From assembly GCA_003258795.1 (NCBI GenBank), contig QHMH01000012.1, forward strand, positions 77,380-141,379: a DNA stretch of 64,000 nucleotides, read 5' to 3'. The notes beneath the pieces are model-generated. The model was not told where the DNA came from, searched no databases, and worked only from the letters and a program-made list of their open reading frames with translations. Made by a program: the position numbers and the translations under genes. Of this stretch, positions 15,328 through 23,111 are shown piece after piece. Each line of letters begins with the position of its first letter. Within the stretch, counting starts at the first letter, position 1. The stretch comes from Candidatus Melainabacteria bacterium (GTDB lineage: Bacteria > Cyanobacteriota > Vampirovibrionia > Gastranaerophilales > Gastranaerophilaceae).

Positions 15328-16461
15328 CTATCTATATCCAGATGCTCCGAATACGTTATAATCAAACGTAAACTGAATATCTACACTGCTTTCTCTGTAA
15401 CCCGCAGGCAAAGGTTTAAATGGCGCTGTCAATCTAACAGCATTCAAAGCTGCCCTGTCTGCATTTGGAAGTCCTGAACTTTTCATGACTCTTACAGATA
15501 GTAATCTACCGTCTTTTGCAATTTTGAATAAGAGAACAACTCTCTTACTTTCGTTACCTTTTGGAGGATCCCAATTTGAACGAATTCTTCTTTGCAATTC
15601 TCTCATATATGGTCCAAAATCTGGTTCTCTCAAAGAGTCAATACCTGGAGCTCCGCCACCCCCTCCTGGGTTGCCAGCATTTCCATATCCGGAACCGCCT
15701 CTGCCTGATACACCAGAACCTGTTCCCCTACCTTTTGTTGGTGATAGTGAAGGTGTTGGTGCATAGCCTCTTCCAGTACCATTTTTAGTGCCACCTGTTG
15801 TAACTTTTCCTTTGCCACCTATTGGTCCGGTAGAATACGTTTTGCTTGTTGATGTTCCACCTGATGGTACCGGAATATTAAATGACGACTTAGGTTTTTT
15901 TGTCACTTTTGGTACTGAAGGTGGTTTTATTGACGGTCTAACCGAAGGTGGTGCCGGTTTTGGTTCTGCGCCAGCTCTTGGTTTTGATGTAGCTTTTGGG
16001 GCTGATGATTTTTTCGGACTTTGAGTTTTTTCAGCCTTTTTTGTAACCTTTTGTTTTGGTGCTCCTGATGATGCAGAAGATTTTTTTGAAGGACTCGGTG
16101 AAGGCATAGATACCTTCTTTTTAGGATCATTTATTCCGCCAGTTCTTGTATTTTTTGTTGAACGGAATTTTGTTTTTTTATTTTTTGGTGTTTGTTCCTT
16201 CAAATTGTCAACCAATACAAATTCTATATCATTTTGCTTTGGTTGTGGCGGTGCAAATAATGCAACTGAAATTCCACTTATCAAAAGCAAAAAACTTATT
16301 AGCCATGCAAGACCCATTGCTGTTGGGTGTAATATTGCTGACAATAACAAAGCTCTTTTTAAAGGTATTTTTTCCTCATCTTTTGTTACCATTACTGGTA
16401 AAGTATAATCATTATTTGGTTTTTCATCTATTAAATTGTTCTTGTTTCCCAAGATTGACAT
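15328..16461 (-). CDS. TonB/TolA-family energy transducer
   Basis: 377 residues: an N-terminal cytoplasmic segment, one membrane anchor (about residues 44-68), a long Lys/Pro/Ser-rich spacer, a Gly-rich stretch ending in GNAGNPGGGGGAPG, and a C-terminal TonB_C domain (PYMRELQRRIRSNWDPPKG...VVLLFKIAKDGRLLSVRVMKSSG...NAVRLTAPFKPLP). The RRIRSNWDPP element is typical of the TolA-type variant, so a Tol-like function is as likely as TonB-dependent uptake. It heads the exbB-exbD-exbD operon; an AGGA box precedes the ATG. Confidence 0.9.
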   Translation of the reverse strand: MSILGNKNNLIDEKPNNDYTLPVMVTKDEEKIPLKRALLLSAILHPTAMGLAWLISFLLLISGISVALFAPPQPKQNDIEFVLVDNLKEQTPKNKKTKFRSTKNTRTGGINDPKKKVSMPSPSPSKKSSASSGAPKQKVTKKAEKTQSPKKSSAPKATSKPRAGAEPKPAPPSVRPSIKPPSVPKVTKKPKSSFNIPVPSGGTSTSKTYSTGPIGGKGKVTTGGTKNGTGRGYAPTPSLSPTKGRGTGSGVSGRGGSGYGNAGNPGGGGGAPGIDSLREPDFGPYMRELQRRIRSNWDPPKGNESKRVVLLFKIAKDGRLLSVRVMKSSGLPNADRAALNAVRLTAPFKPLPAGYRESSVDIQFTFDYNVFGASGYR

Positions 16462-16536
16462 TTATTTTTCCTGTTTACTCTTATATTTCAATTATTTTTT
16501 AGCACAAATTTATAAAAAAATTATTACTCATTTGAG

Positions 16537-17241
16537 CTAAAACTCATAGCTATATGAATTTTTTGTATCAACTGTTACTGGTTGGTCAAAATATATTTCT
16601 ATCACTGAATTTGACGGAATATTTACATCTTTTCCTTCGTCAATAACAGACTTTGCAAGTCCAACACCTGCACCAACACCTGTCATTATTGCAGTTCCTT
16701 TACCAACTGCACCGCCAGATACTGCTGCTCCTACAAGTCCAAGTAATGCACCACTTCCAGCGCCTACTCCCATATCTTTTACGTATTCTTTAGTAGTATC
16801 CATTTTTGTACCACCTTTTAAAACACCTGTTCCGTCAGATGTTCTAATGCTTGCACAAATAGGAATACGTTGACCTGTTGTTGTTACAATTTCTGTAAAT
16901 TTTATATTTAACTGTCCATTTATTGAACCATGTTTTGCTGAAACAGCTTTTATTACAACACCATTTATAGTGCTTCCTGCTTTTGCGATAAGAACATTGT
17001 TATTGTACAAATCTTCATCCAATGATAAAGTAACTGTTTGACCTGTTGTTAAAGTTGCTGAACTCAATGGTGTTCTAACATAAGCTCTTGTTACAGTTCC
17101 TGCAGGAAGTGTTGTTATGTGTCCTCTCAATACTGTGTTATTAGAATTTGTAGATTTTTGACTATATTCGTAATTTGATGCAGAGTAAGCTGGAATTGCT
17201 ATCAATGACAAAATCAACAATGAACATATAGTTTTTTTCAT
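16537..17241 (-). CDS. Secreted glycine-zipper protein of unknown function
   Basis: 234 residues from the ATG at 17241, chosen because GGAAGGA lies seven bases upstream; an ATG 15 bases earlier overlaps that ribosome-binding site. Signal peptide MKKTICSLLILSLIAIPAYSA. The middle is strand-rich (VLRGHITTLPAGTVTRAYVRTPLSS...LSLDEDLYNNNVLIAKAGSTINGVV), resembling the beta-barrel of TrbI/VirB10-like periplasmic proteins. A glycine-zipper stretch (GVGAGSGALLGLVGAAVSGGAVG) follows, then PSNSVIEIYFDQPVTV. Probably periplasmic or outer-membrane associated. Its promoter region is the gene-free segment next to the candidate origin. Confidence 0.7.
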   Translation of the reverse strand: MKKTICSLLILSLIAIPAYSASNYEYSQKSTNSNNTVLRGHITTLPAGTVTRAYVRTPLSSATLTTGQTVTLSLDEDLYNNNVLIAKAGSTINGVVIKAVSAKHGSINGQLNIKFTEIVTTTGQRIPICASIRTSDGTGVLKGGTKMDTTKEYVKDMGVGAGSGALLGLVGAAVSGGAVGKGTAIMTGVGAGVGLAKSVIDEGKDVNIPSNSVIEIYFDQPVTVDTKNSYSYEF

Positions 17242-17339
17242 AAAAATTCCTTCCATTAAATTGAACTGTTAAACATTTTAATGTTAAATATATGTTTTTG
17301 TCAATTTAACCATATTACTTAACATAAATTAGTATTTTT

Positions 17340-17605
17340 TTTTCTACATAACTTTTTTACTTATTTAATACTTATTATATTATATAAATATATATATATA
17401 ATTTAATCAGTAATAATAAGCACTATTTTTTTGTAGAAAAATTTATCATGCGTAATATTAACAAAGGTCATGTTTGTAGATAAAAATGTAGAATATTAAA
17501 AATTTAGAACAAAAAAAATGTAGATAAATTTTATATATATAAATAAACAAAAAAAAATGTAGATAACTGAAATTACCTACATTTTTTTCTACAAAGTTTT
17601 CTACA
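17340..17605. other. Candidate replication origin: cluster of DnaA-box-like 9-mers with AT-rich segment
   Basis: Within a 367-bp gene-free stretch (17242-17608), TTTTCTACA occurs at 17340-17348, 17585-17593 and 17597-17605. Its complement TGTAGAAAA is at 17432-17440. TGTAGATAA (= TTATCTACA) is at 17475-17483, 17519-17527 and 17558-17566. Near matches are TGTAGAATA (17487-17495) and TTACCTACA (17573-17581). These differ by one base from TTTTCCACA/TTATCCACA DnaA boxes. An almost pure A/T tract (about 17355-17405) resembles an unwinding element. Two copies of AACA(A)n-TGTAGATAA lie 39 bases apart like iterons. Repressor operators are the alternative. Confidence 0.55.
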
Positions 17606-17608
17606 AAA

Positions 17609-18958
17609 TTATAAAACTGTTTTTTCAAGAGTGTCTATAACGATAGGATCCCATTTTTTTCCAGTTTCTTTCTTTAATTCATCAAGAGCTTCTTGTGTAG
17701 AAAGAGCTTTTCTATAAGGTCTATCAGTTGTCATTGCGGTGTAAGCATCAGCTACTGCAATTATTCTTGAACCGAATGGAATAGACATTCCTTTTAGACC
17801 TTCTGGTTCACCGGATCCGTCCCAACGCTCTTTGTGGTAATGAATATATGGTATTACTTCTGATAAGAAATTGATATTCATCAATATATTTATACCAACG
17901 TTAGGATGTTTTTGAAGTTGTTTCCAGTCTTCTGCTGATAATGTTCCTTTTTGGTTGAATATTTTTTCAGGTAATGTAATTTTTCCGATGTTTTGTAATA
18001 AACCTGCGTAGTAAATCAAATCTGAAGTTTTTTCATTTAGACTTAATTTATTACAAATTGCTCTTGCTAAATCTGCAGTATTTTGAGAGTGTGAAGTCTT
18101 ATATTGACCTTTAACATCAACAGCAGATGCAAGTCTTTTTACAAAAACTTGTTGATGATCGCCCAAATCTCCAATTAAAGCTGTTAATTCTGCTCTTAAA
18201 TGTTGAAGTTCGCTTATAGTAGTATCTGATTTTTCAATCATTATAGAAACTTCTTCAATCATTTTTTGGAGATTTAAAGAGGTTGAAAATAGTTTTGCAA
18301 TAGTATCAACGAGTTTTATGTATTCTTCGTTGAGTTCTTTTTTTGTATAATTTTCAAGAACTATAACCCCAACAGAATTATTATTGCTGTGCATTGGAAT
18401 TGCGCAAATACTTTTTACTTTATCTTCATTTAAAGCTTCGATTGGTGCAAAGTTTTTAAAATCATCTTTAATCATTTCTCTATTTATAAATGAATTACAA
18501 ACGAGATTGTATTCTGTCAACTTGTAGCCAATATTGTGAGAATAGATATCATCTTCAAAATTTAGCGAAGAGCCAACCAAAATAAGGTCGAGATTATTTT
18601 TATCTAATCCTCTTGCATTCATTTTTGTTAAATATATATGACATGCATCAATGTCAAGCATTTGAACAATAGTTTTTGCAATAGAGTTGTAAATTAGATA
18701 ATCTTCTTTTGAGCTGAAACCTAAAACGCATAAAGTATTATCAAGAGAATATATAGAAATAAGCTCTCTTAACTGATTTTTTAAACTTTCAGTTTTGTCT
18801 TTTTTACCTATTTTGTCAGCCAAATCCTTTGAAATAAAGTGTTCAGAAACAAAATTGCCGAGGTTGAGTGCGAAAATTTCTTCAAGTGGATCGTCTTCTA
18901 AAACATCTAAAGATTTACCAAATAATGAAACGCCCTCATCTTTCTCTTTATCAACCAT
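17609..18958 (-). CDS. GAF plus degenerate HD-GYP domain protein
   Basis: 449 residues: an N-terminal region (1-90), a GAF-like sensor domain (about 90-245), a coiled-coil (about 245-280) and a C-terminal HD-GYP domain from 285. The first His (H290), the HP His (H351) and the late Asp (D404) are kept. The HD dyad is Q322-N323 (GLLQNIGK), the HH pair is H375-K376, and GYP is G383-E384-P385. Several metal ligands of c-di-GMP phosphodiesterases are therefore missing, so catalysis is doubtful and a receptor or scaffold role is possible. It appears monocistronic and its stop codon borders the DnaA-box-like cluster. Confidence 0.88.
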   Translation of the reverse strand: MVDKEKDEGVSLFGKSLDVLEDDPLEEIFALNLGNFVSEHFISKDLADKIGKKDKTESLKNQLRELISIYSLDNTLCVLGFSSKEDYLIYNSIAKTIVQMLDIDACHIYLTKMNARGLDKNNLDLILVGSSLNFEDDIYSHNIGYKLTEYNLVCNSFINREMIKDDFKNFAPIEALNEDKVKSICAIPMHSNNNSVGVIVLENYTKKELNEEYIKLVDTIAKLFSTSLNLQKMIEEVSIMIEKSDTTISELQHLRAELTALIGDLGDHQQVFVKRLASAVDVKGQYKTSHSQNTADLARAICNKLSLNEKTSDLIYYAGLLQNIGKITLPEKIFNQKGTLSAEDWKQLQKHPNVGINILMNINFLSEVIPYIHYHKERWDGSGEPEGLKGMSIPFGSRIIAVADAYTAMTTDRPYRKALSTQEALDELKKETGKKWDPIVIDTLEKTVL

Positions 18959-19074
18959 ACTTTTTATAACCTATAAATGTATAACCTTTTTCTATTATCG
19001 ACACAAAAATAAAAAACTTTGACAAAATTTAAAAAAATTTTTCAAATATCCTCTATTTGATGTAAAAAATACAA

Positions 19075-19114
19075 AAAAAAGATGAGAAATACAACAATAC
19101 CCCTCATCTTTTTT
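19075..19114. terminator. Bidirectional terminator after ferredoxin
   Basis: GATGAG (19081-19086) pairs with CTCATC (19103-19108), extended by flanking A and T runs on both sides. This suits termination of the leftward ferredoxin transcript. Confidence 0.7.
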
Positions 19115-19129
19115 GATTTTTTTTTAAAA

Positions 19130-19306
19130 TTATTCTACAACGATTGCTCCAACTGGGCAAGCATCTGCAGCTTCTTTAACGCAATCAGCATTATCTGCTA
19201 CTGCAGCTTCATTAACTGTTGCAACATCTTCAACTTTAAATACAGAATCACAAATTGATTCGCAAGCACCGCAAGCTATGCAGCTGTCTTCAACTTTAAC
19301 TTTCAT
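19130..19306 (-). CDS. Small 4Fe-4S ferredoxin (58 aa)
   Basis: 58 residues: a CIACGAC motif gives C9, C12 and C15 with C19 following, and a distal CP (C50-P51). This is the pattern of single [4Fe-4S] bacterial ferredoxins (CxxCxxC...CP), with C19 and C42 possibly forming the disulfide that replaces a second cluster. It is strongly acidic and Ala/Val-rich, typical of low-potential electron carriers in anaerobes, and could feed the hydrogenase implied by hydF. AGGAGA lies upstream of the ATG. A palindrome covers the predicted start of transcription. Confidence 0.93.
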   Translation of the reverse strand: MKVKVEDSCIACGACESICDSVFKVEDVATVNEAAVADNADCVKEAADACPVGAIVVE

Positions 19307-19336
19307 TTTTTACCTTCTCCTATTACTCTGTAAACT

Positions 19337-19365
19337 GTAAATTAAAATTTACGATTATTATTATA
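19337..19365 (-). promoter_or_regulatory. Ferredoxin promoter with operator-like palindrome
   Basis: On the minus strand a TATAAT -10 lies at 19365-19360. Immediately downstream, across the predicted start site, GTAAATT (19337-19343) and AATTTAC (19346-19352) form a perfect 7-bp dyad around AA. This is a good position for a repressor; the regulator is unknown. Confidence 0.45.
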
Positions 19366-19492
19366 ACAGAAAATAATAAAAAACAAAAGTGAAAATTTAT
19401 ATTAAAAAAAATTAAAAATAAGAAAATTTTTCTTCCTATTTATGTAATTTAGTTTTATAATTAAATAATAATCTTGGAAAAATGAGGTCATA

Positions 19493-20122
19493 ATGGAAGG
19501 ATATTGCTTTGAATTGATTACTGGACCGATGAGTTGCGGTAAGACAGAAGAACTTTTGAGAAGAATTAGAAGAGCTATAATTGCAAAGAAAAAAGTTAAA
19601 GTAATTTCACCTTCTATTGATACAAGAGGTCATGGTGATTATATAGAATCAAGAAATGGTCTATTTCTTGAAGCTATAAAAGTTAAAAACTCACTTCAAA
19701 TTTTGTCAGAAGTTGACGAAGATGATCAAATTGTTGCTATCGATGAACTTCAATTTTTCGATGAAGATATTGTAAAAGTAGTAAATGAACTTATGCAAAG
19801 CGGAAAAAAAGTTATAGGTTCTGGGCTTGATTTAGATTTCAAATCTGAACCTTTTGGTCAAATTCCACAACTGCTTGCAATTGCAACAAGAGTTGATAAG
19901 TTGTCTGCTGTGTGTATGAAATGTGGTTGTGATAATGCTACACGTACTCAAAGACTTATTGATGGTGAACCTGCGGATAAAAATTCTCCAACAATCATGA
20001 TAGGTGGAGATGAAACTTATGAAGCTCGTTGTGTTAAATGTTATGAATTGCCTGATAAAACTAAAGACTTAAAAAAAATTAAAGAAGAAAACACAGCAAA
20101 AGTTCTTTCTTTGTTTAAATAA
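19493..20122 (+). CDS. tdk: Thymidine kinase
   Basis: 209 residues, type II thymidine kinase. P-loop GPMSCGKTEELLRR (about residues 8-21), Walker B AIDELQFFD (about 83-91), lasso and zinc-binding cysteines (CMKCGCDNATRT and CVKC near the C-terminus). It phosphorylates thymidine for salvage. GAGGT lies six bases before the ATG. The stop region overlaps convergent rsmD by eight bases. Confidence 0.95.
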   Translation: MEGYCFELITGPMSCGKTEELLRRIRRAIIAKKKVKVISPSIDTRGHGDYIESRNGLFLEAIKVKNSLQILSEVDEDDQIVAIDELQFFDEDIVKVVNELMQSGKKVIGSGLDLDFKSEPFGQIPQLLAIATRVDKLSAVCMKCGCDNATRTQRLIDGEPADKNSPTIMIGGDETYEARCVKCYELPDKTKDLKKIKEENTAKVLSLFK

Positions 20123-20645
20123 TTTTTTCTAAAAAGGTTACAAATTTGTTAGAGTAAGTTTTTTGTTTGATTATTTTAAATTTATCAAAAGTTTTTTGGC
20201 TATCGTGTTCTACAATTATTATTCCATTGTCATTTAGAATATTTTTTTCGTAAATTATATCCAAGCTTTTTTCGTATAAATCGCTTTTGTATGGTGGATC
20301 TATATAAATTACATCGAAGGTTTTGGTAGATGAGTTTAAAAATTTTGTAGCATCCATAGTAAAAAGTTGAGGGTGTATATTTAGTGAGGAAAAATTTCTT
20401 TTTAAAACACTTGTAACTTTCAAATTTTTTTCCACAAAACAAACATCAAACCCTCTTGATAATGCTTCCAATCCCATAATACCTGAGCCGGCAAACAAAT
20501 CGAGAAAAGATTTATTTTCAAAATCTATCAAGGAAAAAAGTGAACTAAAAACACCTTCCCTCGCTTTTGAAAGAGTAGGTCTTGTTGTATTTTCGCTTGG
20601 TGCTTGAATTTTTCTACCTTTATAGATACCGCCTGTTATATTCAT
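20115..20645 (-). CDS. rsmD: 16S rRNA (guanine966-N2)-methyltransferase RsmD
   Basis: 176 residues from the ATG at 20645. The reading frame stays open further upstream, but that part overlaps the pgi start and promoter and has no RsmD homology. MNITGGIYKGRKI is the typical N-terminus. Motifs: TRPTLSKAREGVFSSL, SAM-binding LDLFAGSGIMGLEALSRG, and catalytic DVIYIDPPY (NPPY-like). It methylates the N2 of G966 during 30S assembly. The 3' end overlaps tdk. Confidence 0.93.
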   Translation of the reverse strand: MNITGGIYKGRKIQAPSENTTRPTLSKAREGVFSSLFSLIDFENKSFLDLFAGSGIMGLEALSRGFDVCFVEKNLKVTSVLKRNFSSLNIHPQLFTMDATKFLNSSTKTFDVIYIDPPYKSDLYEKSLDIIYEKNILNDNGIIIVEHDSQKTFDKFKIIKQKTYSNKFVTFLEKII

Positions 20646-20769
20646 TTTTGAATTGTACCATAGGAAAATAAAAAACAAAATTTGTAAATCATGAGATAAA
20701 ACGTATTGCAAAAAGAATACGTGTGTATTAAACTTAAGCCGACGGTGTTTAGATAAAAAGGAGAATAAA

Positions 20770-22149
20770 ATGATTGACATTAACACTTCCATGCATGCTC
20801 CGATTGCTCCACTTCCAAAAGTTAAAGCAACACAAGAAAGCATTGTAAACAAAAACGAAACACAATACACAGACAAAGAACTTTTATCTGCTAATCAAGC
20901 AGGATACAAAGGAATTATTATAAATAAAAATAAAGACGTAATTGTACAAATAGGAGGAGTAGACTTGAAAGATTATTCTCAAGAAGCAAAAGTAGCAGTA
21001 AACGATATTCGTTCACGTGCAGGTGTTAAAGGACAATTTTTGAATTGGATAGGCGTTTTGCCAGAAAACCAATTGAAAAATATCGATAAGATTTATGATA
21101 TGGCAAATGAAGCTAAAAAGGGTGGATATACTGACTTGGCAGTTTTAGGTATTGGTGGTTCAAGACACACTACCGAAGCGATGATGAAAATGCTTGGAAA
21201 AGATAGTAAAGTTCATTTTTATTCAGGAATTGACCCTGAAAGTTTCAAAAGATTTGCAAATGGTTTGGATTTAGATAAGACAAAATTTCTTGTTGTTTCA
21301 AAATCTGGTGGAACTTTGGAAACAACTATTGCTTATGAAAATGCAAGAAAATTGTTAGAAAAGAAATATCCAAATCAAGATTTGTCTGAAAGATTTATCG
21401 CTATGACAGACCAATCTTCTGAAAAGAGCAAATTAAGAAGAATTGTAGACAAAGGTGACATAAAACTTTCTGGACTTGTACATGATGATGTTGGCGGAAG
21501 ATTTTCAATCCTTGATGATGCAACAATGTTTACAATGGCTTATGCTGGTGTAAGCAAAGCTGATGCAAAGAAAATTTTAGAATCTTCACTTGCAGCACAA
21601 AAAGAATTCTTAAGCCCTGATATCAACACAAATGAAGCTTTGAAATTAGCTGCATTTAACGTTGATTCAAAATTGAGCGGAAAGAAAAATCACTATGTTG
21701 AATATTTCGGTGATGCTTTTTCTGGTGCAACTTTGTGGGAAAAACAAATGAAAAATGAATCTTTGAAATCAAATATTTCAACAGATACAAATGTAGGTCC
21801 TGGATATCTTCACTACAATGCAGAATCTGATCTTGATCCAAATAACAAAGATTCTTTCTTTACTTTCGTATACACAAAAACAGATGACCCAGCTACAAAA
21901 GCTTTAATGGGCGGTGCAATGAAAGCTTATAAAGCACAGCACCCTGTTTCAGAAATTGTTTTAAACGATTTGTCACCAGAATCAATTGGTCGTTTTATCG
22001 AACTTAAACATTTTGAAACGTTGTATACAGGTAACATGTTAAGACAAAAAATGGGTGGTAAGGTTGAAGAAGGAAAAGCTTTGCCAGAAGTTTTGCAACC
22101 AAATGTTGAAATATACAAAAAAGAAGTAAAAAAATTGTATAACTATTAG
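20770..22149 (+). CDS. pgi: Glucose-6-phosphate isomerase
   Basis: 459 residues, at the short end of the family. SIS-fold features: VLGIGGSRHTTEAMM (about residues 125-139), KSGGTLETTIAYENAR phosphate-binding loop, GGRFSILDDATMF, and a C-terminal LKHFETLYTGNMLRQ helix. The first 35 residues (MIDINTSMHAPIAPLPKVKAT...) are polar and unconserved-looking. It interconverts glucose-6-P and fructose-6-P, feeding glycolysis and the glmS pathway. AAGGAG precedes the ATG. Confidence 0.93.
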   Translation: MIDINTSMHAPIAPLPKVKATQESIVNKNETQYTDKELLSANQAGYKGIIINKNKDVIVQIGGVDLKDYSQEAKVAVNDIRSRAGVKGQFLNWIGVLPENQLKNIDKIYDMANEAKKGGYTDLAVLGIGGSRHTTEAMMKMLGKDSKVHFYSGIDPESFKRFANGLDLDKTKFLVVSKSGGTLETTIAYENARKLLEKKYPNQDLSERFIAMTDQSSEKSKLRRIVDKGDIKLSGLVHDDVGGRFSILDDATMFTMAYAGVSKADAKKILESSLAAQKEFLSPDINTNEALKLAAFNVDSKLSGKKNHYVEYFGDAFSGATLWEKQMKNESLKSNISTDTNVGPGYLHYNAESDLDPNNKDSFFTFVYTKTDDPATKALMGGAMKAYKAQHPVSEIVLNDLSPESIGRFIELKHFETLYTGNMLRQKMGGKVEEGKALPEVLQPNVEIYKKEVKKLYNY

Positions 22150-22173
22150 TTTGCAATATACCATGATTTAATG

Positions 22174-22203
22174 TAAAGACCAGACAAAAGTGTTTGGTCT
22201 TTA
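22174..22203 (+). terminator. Hairpin after pgi
   Basis: TAAAGACCA (22174-22182) pairs with TGGTCTTTA (22195-22203) around a 12-nt loop. The trailing T-run is short, so it is a probable but imperfect terminator. Confidence 0.55.
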
Positions 22204-22264
22204 CTTGTAAAAAATAAAAGTGTATTATAGAAAAAGTTAAAATAAAAAATAAGGAGAATAACAT

Positions 22265-22549
22265 ATGAAAAAAGTTCTTACAATTGCGTTGTTACTATCC
22301 ATGACAACATTCTGTGCACCTGTTTTTGCAGGAACTCATGGTCGTGATGGAAAAATTTCAGCAAGAAGTGTTGGAGCTTGTGTTTGTTCATTTTTAGTTT
22401 GGCCAGGAATAGGTCAAGCAATAAATAACCAGTCAACGGAAAAAGATGTAACACACGCTATTTTGGGGCTAACCGGTATTTTTAGATTTTGGTCAGGATA
22501 TGATGCTTTGATTGACCGTCAAGGTGGGGTATGGCATAATAGAATTTAA
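22265..22549 (+). CDS. Small secreted hypothetical protein (94 aa)
   Basis: Not recognised. 94 residues with a clear signal peptide (MKKVLTIALLLSMTTFCAPVFA, cleavage about residue 22). The mature part holds a hydrophobic GACVCSFLVWPGIGQAIN stretch with two cysteines, then ILGLTGIFRFWSGYDALIDRQGG, suggesting a small membrane-associated or glycine-motif protein. AAGGAG lies before the ATG. An inverted repeat with 12-base arms (22546-22557 and 22585-22596) spans its stop codon. Confidence 0.65.
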   Translation: MKKVLTIALLLSMTTFCAPVFAGTHGRDGKISARSVGACVCSFLVWPGIGQAINNQSTEKDVTHAILGLTGIFRFWSGYDALIDRQGGVWHNRI

Positions 22550-22639
22550 ATTTGTTAATATATTTTTACAAAAAATAAATTTGATAACAAATTTAATCCA
22601 TTATTTGGTTTACTACATATTATCTTTAGGAGAAATTTT

Positions 22640-23041
22640 TTGAACATTCGTCCAATAATGCCAACAAAAACAATGAATTTAAATACTTTTAGCAGAAAAC
22701 ATACATCAATTGGAAAAACTTCTGTTAAACAAACATCTGCAATTTCAATTCTATTGGCAGCATTGATGAAGAGTAAAATTGATTCTTTAAAAAGCTCATC
22801 TAAAGTCCAAACGACACCAGATAATATTCGTGAAGCAGCATTAAAATTGGGTAGTGACATAAAAAAAATGTGCGTTGAGCGAGAAAAAAATATTAAAAAC
22901 GAAGAGATAATAAAATGTTTTGAAGAAAAGTTTTCTAAAATGAAAAACGGTGATTGTCTTAAAGTTACGGACAGTGAGCTTGTTGCAATGAAGGAAAGAC
23001 GAGAGTTTTTAAAAAAATATCCAAACGGTTATATGGTATAA
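22640..23041 (+). CDS. Hypothetical protein (133 aa)
   Basis: Not recognised. 133 residues, basic and helical, without signal peptide. The start is taken as TTG (22640) because AGGAG lies at 22628-22632; an ATG at 22658 is the alternative. The N-terminal 35 residues are Ser/Thr-rich. The C-terminal half (DIKKMCVEREKNIKNEEIIKCFEEKFSKM...) is probably two helices. A strong terminator follows. Confidence 0.55.
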   Translation: MNIRPIMPTKTMNLNTFSRKHTSIGKTSVKQTSAISILLAALMKSKIDSLKSSSKVQTTPDNIREAALKLGSDIKKMCVEREKNIKNEEIIKCFEEKFSKMKNGDCLKVTDSELVAMKERREFLKKYPNGYMV

Positions 23042-23061
23042 AAAATGTGATAATAAAAAAA

Positions 23062-23090
23062 CGGACTTGAGAAAACCTCAAGTCCGCTTT
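23062..23090. terminator. Bidirectional terminator between hypothetical gene and gap
   Basis: CGGACTTGAG (23062-23071) and CTCAAGTCCG (23077-23086) form a perfect 10-bp stem with T-runs on both strands. It serves the rightward 133-residue gene and the leftward gap gene. Confidence 0.85.
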
Positions 23091-23111
23091 TAGATTTATG
23101 CTTAATCAAAA

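Noticed and set aside
15485..16024. Gly/Pro-rich reading frames opposite the TonB/TolA gene
   Set aside because: Low-complexity shadows of the Pro/Gly-rich spacer on the other strand.
20426..20434. TTTTCCACA matching the cyanobacterial DnaA box
   Set aside because: A single copy inside rsmD coding sequence; isolated matches are expected by chance in AT-rich DNA.
20646..20876. N-terminal extension of rsmD
   Set aside because: The frame is open but overlaps the pgi promoter and start; RsmD homology begins at 20645.
22546..22596. Inverted repeat with 12-base arms spanning the end of the 94-residue gene as a transposon end or riboswitch
   Set aside because: Arms are simple A/T sequence (TTAAATTTGTTA) with no flanking duplication; most likely a weak terminator or chance.
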